Part shown: positions 11,201 to 21,812 of the stretch, piece after piece
Layout of the letters: each line of letters starts with the position of its first letter
How positions within the stretch are numbered: the stretch's first letter is position 1
Assembly: GCA_954871525.1 (NCBI GenBank)
Contig: OX940865.1
Span: 28,132,420 to 28,196,419 of the forward strand
DNA: 64,000 bases
Direction of reading: 5' to 3'
Source: Parietaria judaica
Lineage: Eukaryota > Streptophyta > Magnoliopsida > Rosales > Urticaceae
Position numbers and translations under genes: made by a program
Notes under the pieces: generated by a model
Told to the model about the DNA's origin: nothing
The model's input: the letters and a program-made list of their open reading frames with translations, nothing else
The model's database searches: none

Positions 11201-13897
11201 TCATGTATAGTAAAGAACCTGAAGAGCTTCAGCGGTGCAATCTGAGACTTGCAAGCCATTGTCTCGATCTGAACAAGCCCATGCTCCCTTGGAGATGTGT
11301 CGGAAATGGCTCAAGCAATCCGGAAGATCCTCTCTAACCTGCGATTGCTTGAGGAACCCGTGTGCTTTCTTCAAGACGGGGGCAGTTTCGTTGTCGATAT
11401 GGGCGGCCAGGAGAGCTTGAATAGATAAACTACAGTCCCACGTCTGGCAACTACCTAAAGTCTATGCACCCGTTTTCTGATATGATTAGGTTTTATTAAG
11501 ATATAAAGCTAGCTAGGGATTTGAATAGCAGATGGAATATAACGTAATTTATGCCATTGTGTTCTTAATATTAAAAACGCTAAACGTGTTTCTTTTATAC
11601 GTGTGAATATTCTAATTTACTTTTAGTTACAGATTTTTATATTATACTTTTTACATTTTTGTAAAGTATCAATATTACTATTAGTCATTAGATCCCACTT
11701 ATTATATTGAATCCATTTAATAGAAGGACATTACATAATAGAAGGTCTTTCTCTCTTAATAGTTTAGTCCTATTAAGAGCAAAGTGGGTGGTTGCTTATA
11801 TTATTAATTGACTCTAATATAAATCATTTATAGATAGAGAATACTATTAGCAATATCATATAGGTCATCCGTAGCTAGTGTCTTACTTGTATACTGATAC
11901 CGTCCTCAGCAACCCAGAAGAATTCGGCGAGTCTAGCGATGTGCTTCTTGAAAGCGTCACTGTGGGGATCCTCCGCCCAACAAACGAGCATATTCAGAGG
12001 CTTCTGGACGCATCCAAACGTGATATACCGGCTGTGCTCATCTTCATAGTGGACGAGCTCGAGCGCTCTCTCTACAGCCCTCGCTCTCATCCTGCTAAAC
12101 ATCCACGTTTTAGTGAGAGGTTCGATGACGTAGTACATGCCATCCCACAACACCTTCTGTAGCCTGTTGGCCGGACAATAATTGTCCATGTCAGCGCACA
12201 CGTGTCGCATTCTACTCCACTTAATCTGATTATAGGGCTCGTTATAGATCTCCTCTCTCAGCTGTTTGATCAAAGGTGTTGTAGGAGCCACAAATTTTCT
12301 TCCGTATAGATATGACATCGGAAGGCAGCTCAGGCGGCAAAAGCATAGCATCGCCGCTGACAAACATAAATTTGTGTGTGAATACCATACTATGAACATA
12401 ATCATTATATAACACACATATATATATATATATATACTAATTCATATTAATTGTCACGCTATTAGTAGGTATAAGTATAAATTATAGCTGAAGAAAAGAT
12501 TGGCATATTGTAACGCCTTAGCTGCTCAATCGAATCAACGATTGTCCTGACAGGCCAACACGAGTCTTTTCAGCGTGCTTTGTCCTCACTCGCACGCTAC
12601 CCAAGTAATTTCTTGGTAAGTCACACATCCTAGGACTACTCTAAGCCAAGCACACTTAACTTAGGAGTTCTTCTGAATGAGCTAACGAAAAGAAGATGCA
12701 TCTTGTTGACATAGGTAATACCAATCAATTCTTTTAAGTCTCTTTGACCATAAAGTCTCATACTTGTATGATCGTTGAAAACTGTGCAATCCCATACCTG
12801 CACAATCTCGGGAACGTCCCATCAACACATCCCCTTACCCAGGTGATGTGAGACTGCATAACTTACCCGTTCTTACCCTCTCGGCTCACGGGATTGGTGA
12901 TTTTCACACATATACAAATTCAAATATAATATTAAATTACATGGAAGATAAGGAGGAAAGCCAGGAGGCAAGAGCCAAAGTTCTGGTGGCATAGGGTTGC
13001 ATCCTTCCCACTCATACACTCCAAGTACCTACAATTACAAAAAAAAAATAAAAAATAAAAAATTATCTCATATCGAACAACTATAATATTAAGATTTATA
13101 AAGTATTTATGATATAATCATTGTAGCTAAAATATCAATTTAACAAATCAAGAATACATTATGATAATAACTTTTTCTTATCGAGCGTACAACTAATTAG
13201 TTAAGGATTTAAGCTTTACCGACATCCAAATCTTGCCTAATGAGGCAGAGCTTGTGGAGCCGCCGTGACGGAGTATCCATTCACGAGCTCTGGCACAAGA
13301 GTTTGCGAGGCCGCCATCGGGGCCTTCTCCAAGGATACGCATGGCGATATAGTTGAGGACGGTTGACATCATCACGCTGGGTCCCTCTACATGTAGTCCC
13401 CACCCTCCATCGTCGTTTTGATGGCAATACATGTTCCATAACATCTCTTTCTTGTGTTGCTCACTCAATACTGTGTCTAATGTCCCCGTTATGTACATGC
13501 AAAAAACCTATATATATATATATAGAGAGAGAGAGGGTAGTATTATATATAGAGAGTAGTTTGGTCTTTTTATGTGGGGGAATCTAGTTCAAAGGTAGTC
13601 TTATATGAAGACTAGTTTATAAGTAGTAGATTAGATACCATTGCAGGGGTGTAGAACATGAGGCCGGAGCAGAGACCAGGCCAATGCCCGTGCGGCGACT
13701 GCAGGGCTGACCAAAAGTTTATGGACCTTTTCATGGCAGCGTCGGCCTTTGCGAATGTGATTTCCTCACCATCCTCCACGTTCACCGGCGAAATCTCTTG
13801 CTTGAACTTTTTATCTCTTAGCATCTTAACACATCAATTTCAATTTTGTAGTCACATTACAAGAGATTGTAACTTTAAATAACATCATTTGCTTGTC

Positions 13898-13967
<70 letters not shown>

Positions 13968-14249
13968 GTCTAAAGAAATTGAGATAAAATCACATTAAAT
14001 GTCGTTGATCGAAGACTTGCGATTGTACGAAAACCACAATATATATACCTGGAGACGCCATATTAGGTCACTGCAGGGCTTGATTTTGCGGCGGTTTGCG
14101 TAGAAATTCCAGCGAGCCTCTTCCACCTCCGCTCGCTCCTCGGCCGTTCCGGCTTTCGGGTCAAACTTGAACACCTGTCTTCCCCAGAAGCTGTTTGTGC
14201 TGTACAAGTAGGGGTCTTCAGCTCCCTTGCCATATACCAGTTTCCACAT
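5204..14249 (-). CDS. Oxidosqualene cyclase, lupeol-synthase-like
   Basis: It cyclises 2,3-oxidosqualene to a triterpene. Thirteen exons (minus strand): 14249-14049, 13824-13639, 13507-13220, 13028-12941, 12356-11887, 11461-11219, 8307-8209, 8066-8010, 7271-7225, 7131-6810, 6472-6392, 6251-6168, 5329-5204. All introns are GT-AG and phases agree, giving 763 residues, the normal family length. Start MWKL is the family start. Seen: MLCFCR at 257-262, the acid motif DCTAE at 485-489, and the QW repeat [17 protein letters not shown]. By published mutagenesis, Trp at motif position 2 favours beta-amyrin and Leu favours lupeol; Leu is present here. Phe at position 4, usually Tyr or His, is unusual. 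GS-C-QTWD has one extra Cys, and GW before DCTAE is GL. Introns hold a hAT, a Cassandra solo LTR and a nest of MITEs. The exact product is uncertain. Confidence 0.85.
7430..7982. mobile_element. hAT MITE with 8-bp target duplication (GAAAATTG)
   Basis: The 553-bp element begins TAGGGGTGAAACC and ends TTTTCAGCCCTA, giving imperfect inverted ends TAGGG(G/C)TGAAA. It is flanked by perfect GAAAATTG at 7422-7429 and 7983-7990. It holds repeated 'aaccggaacc' palindromes and no gene. It sits in intron 8 of the cyclase. A sister element at 40029-40768 shares the ends. Confidence 0.9.
9115..9170. repeat. Two tandem copies of a GGCCGGCCCTGAGGC unit
   Basis: A 23-base unit (GGCCGGCCCTGAGGC then TAGGCGGG) appears twice, about 9 bp apart. 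The matching AGTCAGGGCTAG near 10,640 suggests that these are the terminal zone of an older element now holding the hAT MITE. Confidence 0.55.
9219..10207. mobile_element. G-rich hAT MITE with 8-bp target duplication (TATCCATC)
   Basis: The 989-bp element has ends TAGAGGTGTCAA and TTGACACCTCTA and a perfect TATCCATC at 9211-9218 and 10208-10215. About 250 bp at each side are extreme in G/C, with many GGGGCGGG runs, and enclose an AT-rich core without coding capacity. Confidence 0.9.
12509..12908 (-). mobile_element. Cassandra-type TRIM solo LTR carrying 5S-like sequence
   Basis: The 400-bp sequence runs TG to CA on either strand and is flanked by CATAT at 12504-12508 and 12909-12913, the 5-bp duplication of an LTR element. 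On the minus strand it contains the 3' part of plant 5S rRNA, the hallmark of Cassandra LTRs. No internal region or second LTR is present, so recombination has left a solo LTR. It sits in intron 4 of the cyclase, in the same orientation as the gene. Confidence 0.9.
12611..12672 (-). other. 5S rRNA-like segment with RNA polymerase III box A/C-like sequence
   Basis: On the minus strand it reads AGAACTCCTAAGTTAAGTGT, then GCTTGGCTTAGAGTAG and TCCTAGGATGTGTGAC. Plant 5S has GAACTCCGAAGTTAAGCGTG in this place, so a few substitutions are visible. It includes the A-box, intermediate and C-box regions. It is part of the Cassandra LTR, not a free 5S gene. Confidence 0.8.
13901..13961. repeat. (TA)n microsatellite in cyclase intron 1
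   Basis: About 30 uninterrupted TA units lie between exons 1 and 2. Length is probably variable between individuals. Confidence 0.9.
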
Positions 14250-14642
14250 TTCAACTCGTTTCAAACTTTGTTACAATCAGATAACAGAATTGTTTCCTCT
14301 CTCTCTCTACATATATATATACACGCTTGCATATATATAAATATATATTAGCGATGATCATGATGAATCAAGTATATCCGTGTACATTTACCATTACACC
14401 CCTTCTGGTCGGCAATAATTAATGTTCGATATAAATATTCTCACGCAATATTCAGACAATATTATTGCTAGTTCTTTATTAAGATTTGAAGAGAATGACG
14501 AGAAATATCTAGTCTCACATTCGATAATTTAGTCGGATCAATATTTTCGGTGCATATGAATTTAGAATCTTATCCGTAAATTATCTCAAAAGCTGCTTTT
14601 TTCCTAAGATAAAATATAACGAATCTTATAACGATAGAAAGT
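14250..14642 (-). promoter_or_regulatory. Upstream region of the cyclase gene
   Basis: On the minus strand a TATA-like TTTATATATAT lies about 80-90 bp before the ATG and is followed by a CT-rich leader. The rest is AT-rich. A hAT MITE begins at 14651, so any distal promoter is interrupted by transposons. Confidence 0.45.
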
Positions 14643-14650
14643 CACCGAAG

Positions 14651-15131
14651 CAGAGCCGTGCCTCAGGGAAGGCGGAGTAGGCGCCCGTTTTGAGTAAAAG
14701 AAAATTAAGGGCCCACAAAAATTAAATTTAAGCGCCGCAATGTCACATAATTTTTTTTTAAAAATTATCTAAAATTACAATAACATAAATTAAATTTAGG
14801 GCCCCCAAAAAATCATTAATATTAATATTACTTAAATTTAATTTTTGGGACCCAAATAAATTAATTAATATCACTTAATTTAAATAAAATGGGCTCCGCC
14901 AATTTTCAAATTAATTGGGCCTCTGATTTACTTAAATTAAATTTAGGGGGCTCCCACAAATTATATTAGTATTAATAAATTAATCAATATCACTTAATTT
15001 TAACGTATCTTATTTAGATAATAATTTATTTATTATATAAATATTCTAGATATTTTTGTATAAAAATTGAATTTTGCAAGGGCCCTATAATTCTCCTTGC
15101 CTAGAGCCCAAAAACCCAAGGCACGGCGCTG
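14651..15131. mobile_element. hAT MITE with 8-bp target duplication (CACCGAAG)
   Basis: The 481-bp element has ends CAGAGCCGTGCCT and AGGCACGGCGCTG and a perfect CACCGAAG at 14643-14650 and 15132-15139. Inside are repeats of 'gggcccccaaaaa' type and no gene. It lies about 400 bp upstream of the cyclase start. Confidence 0.9.
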
Positions 15132-15139
15132 CACCGAAG

Positions 15140-15542
15140 CACTGACAATTTACGATCTCTTAATCAACAATCGCAAGACAGGGTTGTACTACTTGTCACG
15201 ACGACCTGGTCTCAGATGATCTGGTTCCATGGGGGGGAACATGTTACAATGGGGTTCTCCAACTGTTTTATTATAACCTTTTGTATTCTAGGTCTGTACG
15301 TGCATGTGCTATGCGTATTTTATTATATCCTTTTGTATTAGAATATATAAAATTAGATCTCTAGTTTTCCATTAATTCTTCATAGAAAGTAATGAAGTCA
15401 ACGATCTGTCTATGGAATCAACGACTCCATATACAAAGACAATTATTGGTGTGACGTCAATAGCCTATTTTATATAATCAAAGTGGATCAAACTTTAATT
15501 TAAAAAACTCAAAGAAATTAGTATTCCTTTTTTTTAACTCTA
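15140..15542. other. Intergenic, nothing recognised
   Basis: A mixed-composition spacer between two hAT elements, without an open frame or repeat that I can match elsewhere in the window. Confidence 0.5.
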
Positions 15543-15550
15543 GTCATCGT

Positions 15551-17192
15551 CAGGGGCGGACGCAGGAAATAACATGGGGACGACGAACCATAAATAAAGA
15601 CTAATAAAATCAAACTATAATTAATAATTAATAATATCTCAAAGCATATAATTACATCAATATAGAGGACTTGCTTTCTTGTTACGGAAAATCTCTATGA
15701 TTGAATCGGTACCAAAATATTTATTCATGCAGTTTTTTTGAGTATCATAATCTATATCGGTGTTATCGTCAATGCTTTAAAGATCGCTTACTGCAGGCTA
15801 TGCGCAAGTCTAATTTACGAATATAAGGATAATATATATATTGTGTGAGTCCATATAATTTTTAAAGCCGATATTGATTATGTCGATAATATGTTATGGG
15901 TATAACATAAACAATAGGTATAAAAACCAATTTTTAACACTTTTCGGTAATGATTAATTATTTTTATTTCCTAACATTACTCTAAACTTTAATTATTTTG
16001 GTTCAATATAGGGCGGACGCGGGGCCGGTGGTTCACAATCACCATACGTGTACAATCACCGTTTATTCAACAACCTTGCGGCTATTGGGCGTGGAAGTGC
16101 ATCGACTTCTTCACCGGTTTTACAAGGAAGTGGCGCTTCGGGATCTCGAGTTCTTGGTCGACGTCAACGACACAACACCATCGACGAGTACGCCCGATTC
16201 TGCAACCTTCCTCCGACACCGTGCCCTAACGAAGGCCTCGACATTCTTCAATGGTGGCACGCAAATCGATCGGAGTATCCGGTTTTATCCTTGTTGGCTC
16301 GTGACATTCTCACAATCCCGGTCTCAACGGTATCATCGGAGGCGGCATTCTCAATGGCCGGAAAGATGTTAGAGCCTCGCCGCAAGTCTACAAAATCATT
16401 GATGGTCGAGATCCTTATGCTTTCGAGAGATTGGATTATGGTCAACAAACGACAACAAGAAAACGATATATACGACTGAGAATTGGCGAATTATTTTTCA
16501 CAGATTCAAATGTAATTCGTTTTCAATTGTTCGTTTTCTTCTTTTACTTTGAATTTGTAACTTCGTTTGCCGTTCAAAATTTGGTTGTAGTTGTACTTTC
16601 CCGTATCTTACCTTCGAGTTTGTTGAATAAAAACACATATAAACTTTCTTTTGTTGTTGTATGTTTTATTTATTTCATAACTATTTTTTAAATATTTCAA
16701 ACACTTAAATAATTTTAAATAATTTTTTTTTTCAAAACCGAACTTAAGTACCAAAATGTTAGATTTGAACAACTAAACGAAACGAGGGACTAAACAATAA
16801 ATAACACAATTAAAAAAAATAACCAAAACCCGGATCCGGATATATCCGGGATTTTTTTTTCCCGGACCCGGATATATCCGTATCCTAGTTTTGGTAAAAA
16901 AAAAAAAAAACGGTCGGTAGGGTTTTTACCCTACATTTTGGGGACTGACACTAAAACATCATTTTCTGTAACTTTTTTCTTCAACCCTTCTATTCATATT
17001 CTTGTCCAAAAATTAAAGGAGATAAATTGAGGGTTAGTGAAGAATGTTGGGGGTGACAAAGTCTACGGAGATAGAGGAGTTCAATTATTTTTATTAATTT
17101 AAATTTAAATTGTTAGCATAATAATTTTTTTCTTTTAAATCTGGAGGTGACATAAGCCACCCCCACTAACACATGGGTCCGCCCCGCCCCTG
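15551..17192 (+). mobile_element. Tip100-like hAT element carrying an Ac-like transposase piece
   Basis: The 1642-bp element starts CAGGGGCGGACGCAGG and ends TCCGCCCCGCCCCTG, with a perfect GTCATCGT at 15543-15550 and 17193-17200. CAGGGGCGGA ends are typical of Tip100-type hATs. The interior (about 15951-16946) is the 3' end of an Ac-type transposon, including intron end, second exon and palindromic 3' flank, nearly identical to 3402-4395. So either a Tip100-like element captured the piece or an Ac-like fragment moved into it. The right end has an extra 5-bp CGGGG in the inverted repeat. Confidence 0.85.
16012..16479 (+). pseudogene. hAT (Ac-type) transposase, last exon only
   Basis: It starts just after the acceptor 'caatatag' and stays open for 156 codons to a TGA. 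It carries the dimerisation-domain motif LTIPVSTVSSEAAFSMAGKM. It is a close copy of 3462-3923, with few substitutions and a short C-terminal extension (IYD). The first exon and everything N-terminal are absent, so it is a fragment carried inside the 15551-17192 element. Confidence 0.8.
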
Positions 17193-17200
17193 GTCATCGT

Positions 17201-17805
17201 GTTTAGTGTGTAGTATCTCTTCAGGATACAAAGTGTTACACTTAATACAATAAAATTTAATACAACGAGAAATTGATATATACAAATAAACCAAAAACAC
17301 ATCGTACACTTCTACAAACGACAATGTTGAACAATATGGATCGGTCACTCCATATACACAAAGCCGGCCCTGATTTTATGGAGGCCCTAGGCAAAACCAA
17401 AATTTAGGGCCCTTAAAAATATTAAAATATTTTTTAATTATATTTTCATTAATTGTGAATACCATGTTATGTCTCATATTGGTTTTGAATTTTAAAATAT
17501 GATCTTTTAATAAAAAACGTGCTGCTCACAACAAGAAAAAAAAAATGTCATTCATATTAGGTTTTATATCAAACAATAATAAATAAAAGTGTTAAACCTC
17601 AAAATTACCATTACCATCAATTAAATAACCAGACATTATATTAAAGACATCAATATTTTACATAAATTAACTTTTAATAAAAAAATAAATATTTTAATAT
17701 AAATTTTATGAGATAAATTTTAGGATTATATAATAGGTATTAAGAATTAGCAACAATTATATTATTTAATATCGAAATATCGAATTCAATAAATATGATA
17801 AAAGA

Positions 17806-17836
<31 letters not shown>

Positions 17837-17966
17837 TTTGTGTTTAGTCTTCACTTCAGTATAAAATTTTGTAGACAAGCCATCCATTGAAAAATATTTG
17901 TTGACCACGTCAACTAGACATAGTTCAATTCTTATTGATAAACTGATAAAGTATTTTTGAAATACG

Positions 17967-18008
<42 letters not shown>

Positions 18009-18093
18009 CTATATCTATAAAATATATTAAAATGGGTCCCACTAAATTATGCACGTACAAATGCCAGTCAAGCATTGATAATAAATAAAAAGA
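17201..18093. other. AT-rich spacer with a transposon-like end at 17362
   Basis: From 17361 the sequence CAAAGCCGGCCCTGA followed by GGCCCTAGGCAAAACC resembles the terminal zone of the GGCCGGCCC element near 9.1 kb, but I cannot find its partner end. Two (TA)n tracts lie at about 17810-17832 and 17972-18003. No gene is visible. Confidence 0.4.
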
Positions 18094-18638
18094 GGGTTAA
18101 TCCCCGTAAAAGTACCAATACTTTTAAAAAGTAGACTAATAAATATCAATTTTTTTATTGCCCGGATAAAGTTCTAATCCTTTAGTTTTGTGTTCTTATT
18201 GGTACCTTCAAAATAAAAATCGTCCTCCAATGTTACTCACGCTACGTCAAAGTTTTGGTTTTGTATTCCAATGCTTTTTTTACCCGAATAAAGTTCCAAT
18301 TCTCTTGTTTTGTCTCCTCATATCAATTTCGTGAAAATTTGAAACCATGGATTATGCCGTTTTCGGTGTTGAATTAAAAAGTAATTTATCTCCCTTTTAA
18401 GTACATATCTACGATTATCTTTGATCGTCCTATTTTCCTATGGCTAATTTACTCCGGAAATGTGGATAAAATTTTGTAACGGTGGCGTGAGTAACATTGG
18501 AGGATGGTTTTTTTTTTTTTCGGAGGTACTAATAGGGACACAAACTAAAGAATTGAAACTTTGTCCGGGCAATAAAAAGAATTGGTATTTTATTGGTCCA
18601 CTTTTTAAAAATATTGATACTTTTGCCAGGATTAACCC
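18094..18638. mobile_element. MULE-type MITE with about 75-bp inverted ends
   Basis: The ends GGGTTAATCC and GGATTAACCC continue as imperfect inverted repeats for about 75 bp (shared 'aaaagtaccaata', 'tattgcccgg'). Flanks ATAAAAAGA and TAAAAAAGA are near-identical 9-mers, the duplication length of Mutator-like elements. A half copy lies at 41125-41285. Confidence 0.7.
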
Positions 18639-20086
18639 TAAAAAAGAAAATAATAATGTAATAATAATAATAATTGTGATGGGTCCTACAAATTTTCAAT
18701 ATTCAATAATATCATATATTCTCTCTCTCTTCTTTTTCATCTTCTTTGAAGAAAGAGTTGCAGTTGCAGACTTCAAAGTTCTCGTGAACAAAGCCAATAA
18801 AATATTAATGCGTGCGATCCATGATTACTTAGTTTAATATTAATTGGTTACCATAATAATAAAGCCAATTAATGTGGTGACTTAATCGAACTTGTACTAC
18901 TGTAAAAACAAATTGATTTTATTCAACGAAACTGACAACGTGAAAGTAGGAGTTACCAAACTACAATATATATATATATATATATATCTTAAGATTTTGT
19001 TATTCTGGTTTTTGGGATTCATTAAGAATACATAATTATTAAGTTTTTCTGATCACATTAGTGAAACACATATTATAAATTATGCTATATCCACCACAAA
19101 GGACATTATACACGGATATCCACATATTTTACACGTTAAATATTAATTTGAGTAGTCTTTTTTATTTATTAATTTAATCACACGTAATTATATAAATTGA
19201 ATATTATTTGATTACTCGTAATTATATAGATTCAGTAATTATTTGGTTTTTCTTTTAATAAATAATTTCCAAAAGCTACGCGTGCGATCATAATTATATA
19301 TATATACCTTTTTGTCAATAATTATCAAAGGCACAGATTCCATTAATTATTTTATTTTTCTAATTATCAATAGTTTCCGAATGGCACGTCTTATAATAAC
19401 ATTTATATTATTTTTTTATCGATAAAAATTATCAAAAGGAACGATTAGGCATTCAAAATAAATTCAGAAAAAAGAAGAAAAAAAAGAATGATGTTGATAT
19501 TGGCTTTTTTTAGCATGCGTCGCGCGCATATATATATATATATATATCTATATCTATCATAGATTTCTAAGTCTCAAATTGGTGGTCAAACAGTGGCGGA
19601 TCCAGTTTTTTAGTTCAGCCTAAGCACTCTCATTATTATAAATTTTATCGAGTTAATCTAACTAACTAAATTTTATTTATACGTTTATATCTTTACAAGT
19701 GGGATAAAACTCATAACTTTAGTTAGTGAATGAGCGATCAATTTTCTTATCTCGTTCAATAATTTAAACATTACATATAGAGTTCTGCAATATATGAAGA
19801 TAAATAACATAGCAACAAAATACTAGCCAAAGCTTTTAATAATAGTTTTAAAACAATAAGAAAGTAAAAGATGATAAATAAATTTTAGAAGTATAAGTGA
19901 GTTAGCAAAATAAAAAGAGATAAATGTCAATATCTCATGCATAAAAAGAAAGAATATGTCTTGACAATTTCAATGTGCTTCACTATAAAATTTGTCACTT
20001 AAATAACATAAATACAATATCACTTCATTAATTTTATATATTTGGTCAAATATATATAGGAAATAAACCTTTGTAGTCGAGTCTGT
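18639..20086. other. Upstream region of the P450; orphan hAT end
   Basis: This is AT-rich with (TA)n tracts near 18967 and 19530. At 19592 CAGTGGCGGATCCAG matches the outer end of Tip100-type hATs, but no facing end is seen, so only one terminus is left. No gene is visible. Confidence 0.45.
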
Positions 20087-20094
20087 TATATATA
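20087..20094 (+). promoter_or_regulatory. TATA box of the CYP71D-like gene
   Basis: TATATATA lies 67 bp before the ATG at 20161, the usual spacing once a leader of about 40 nt is allowed. Confidence 0.55.
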
Positions 20095-20160
20095 GAGCTG
20101 GACAAAGCGAGACATATCACGACACAAATCCTTTTGTATTATTCTCTTCCAAATTATACG

Positions 20161-21812
20161 ATGGAATACTCTAAGTCAAATTTTTACCTTAACCTCCTTC
20201 TAACCTCTCTCGTATTGATTTTAGTAGCTGTGATGAGATCGAAAAAGAAGAAGCTAAATCTACCTCCAGGGCCGTGGAAACTGCCGGTCATCGGAAACCT
20301 CCACCAGCTTGTTCATCCTCTACTCCATCATCGCCTGCGTGATTTGGCTGCAATCTACGGCGATCTGATGCATTTACAGCTCGGGGAATTGTCCTACATC
20401 GTCGTTTCTTCGGCTGAGGTTGCTAGCAAGATTATGAGAACCCACGACGCTAAGTTCTCGCAGAGGCCGCCTTTCTCTGTTAGCCAATTTTTGACCTCGA
20501 AAAGCATCACGTTTGCTCCTTACGGGGAATACTGGAGACAGATCCGGAAGTTCTGCGTGCTAGAACTGTTTACTCCTGAGCGTGTTCGGTCCTTCAGATC
20601 ATTGAGAGAAGAAGAGGTCTCCTCGCTAATTGAGCTTTTGCGCTCGGCCCCGGGGATTCCGGTCAATCTCAGTGAGAAAATATGCGCGATGACATATGCG
20701 ATCACGGCGAGGGCGGCTTTCGGCAGGAAGTGCAAATCACAAGACACTTTTGCTGCCTCACTCAGCGATTTCATTAAGCTCGGGGCGACGTTCGGTGTTG
20801 CTGAATTATTCCCTTCCCAAAAGTGGCTTCTTTGGGTCCCCGGACTCCGTCCAAACGGTCTTGAGAAACATTTTAAGATAATGGACGGAGTAGTTCAAGA
20901 AATCCTCGATAATTGTCTAGCAGACAGATCTCGAGAATCAACAAAAGGAAATAGCTTGTTGGATTTTCTTCTAGATGCCCAGGAAAATGGTGACCTTGCA
21001 GTTCCACTAGAGCCTCAAAACATCAGATCCGTTATACAGGTAACTGGAGTTTTTTTTTTTTGTTAATTTATATCTCAATCAACAGCTTTTGGGGGAAAGT
21101 TATGGAACATATATATGATTATGTAGCGTTTTTGCTAAACTTGCCCTTGTATAATTTGCTGATGATCAAATTTATTGTAAATAAGGACATTTTCGCAGCA
21201 GGAGGCGAAACGTCGTCCACAACTATAGAGTGGGCAATGTTTGAGCTGCTACGAAACCCGACAGTGATGGAAAAAACTCAAGCCGAGGTGAGACGAGTGT
21301 TTAGCGGAGGTAGAATGATTGAGGAAGCACACCTCCACGAACTGACCTACTTGGACCTCGTCATTAAAGAGACGCTCAGACTGCACCCCCCAGGGGCCGT
21401 TTTCCCAAGGGAAACCATAGAAAGTTGCGTGATAGACGGATACGACATTCCCATCAAGGCTAACGTCTTAGTCAACGCTTGGGCGATTGGGAGAGACCCC
21501 AGATATTGGTCTGATCCAGAGAAGTATCATCCGGAGAGATTCATCGGTAGCGAAATTGATTTTAAAGGGACTAATTTTGAGCTCATCCCCTTTGGTGCCG
21601 GAAGAAGGATGTGTCCCGGGATATCGTTTTCCATGCCTAACATAAAACTTCCTCTTGCCCATTTCTTGTTCCACTTCGATTGGAAACTTCCCAATGGGAC
21701 TATTGCTTACAAAGATGGAGACATTATCGAGAGATTCGGTATGTCCGTTAGTCTCAAAAATGAGCTTTACTTGATTCCAGTTCCTTACAGCGCCACTGCT
21801 TCTACCAACTGA
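20161..21812 (+). CDS. Cytochrome P450, CYP71D-like
   Basis: Exons 20161-21039 and 21186-21812 join at VIQ/DIFAAGG to give 501 residues, full length for an A-type plant P450. In order: N-terminal membrane anchor (about 8-27) with basic KKKK after it; proline hinge LPPGPWKLPVIGNLHQLV; C-helix WRQIRK; oxygen-binding AGGETSS at the exon 2 start; KETLR (ExxR); PERF; and heme-binding PFGAGRRMCPG with the axial Cys. The LPPGPWKLP, REEEVSSLI and DWKLPNG phrases are typical of CYP71D. These ER-bound monooxygenases oxidise terpenoids and other specialised metabolites using a CPR partner. The substrate is not readable from sequence. The position beside an oxidosqualene cyclase makes a triterpene plausible. 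No disabling change was seen. Confidence 0.93.

Noticed and set aside
12611..12672. A genuine 5S rRNA gene
   Set aside because: Only the 3' half of 5S is present, with substitutions, and it lies inside a 400-bp LTR with TG..CA ends and a 5-bp duplication; it belongs to a Cassandra element.
14250..14264. An upstream start giving five extra residues on the cyclase
   Set aside because: The upstream codon is TTG; the ATG at 14249 gives MWKL, the normal start of plant OSCs.
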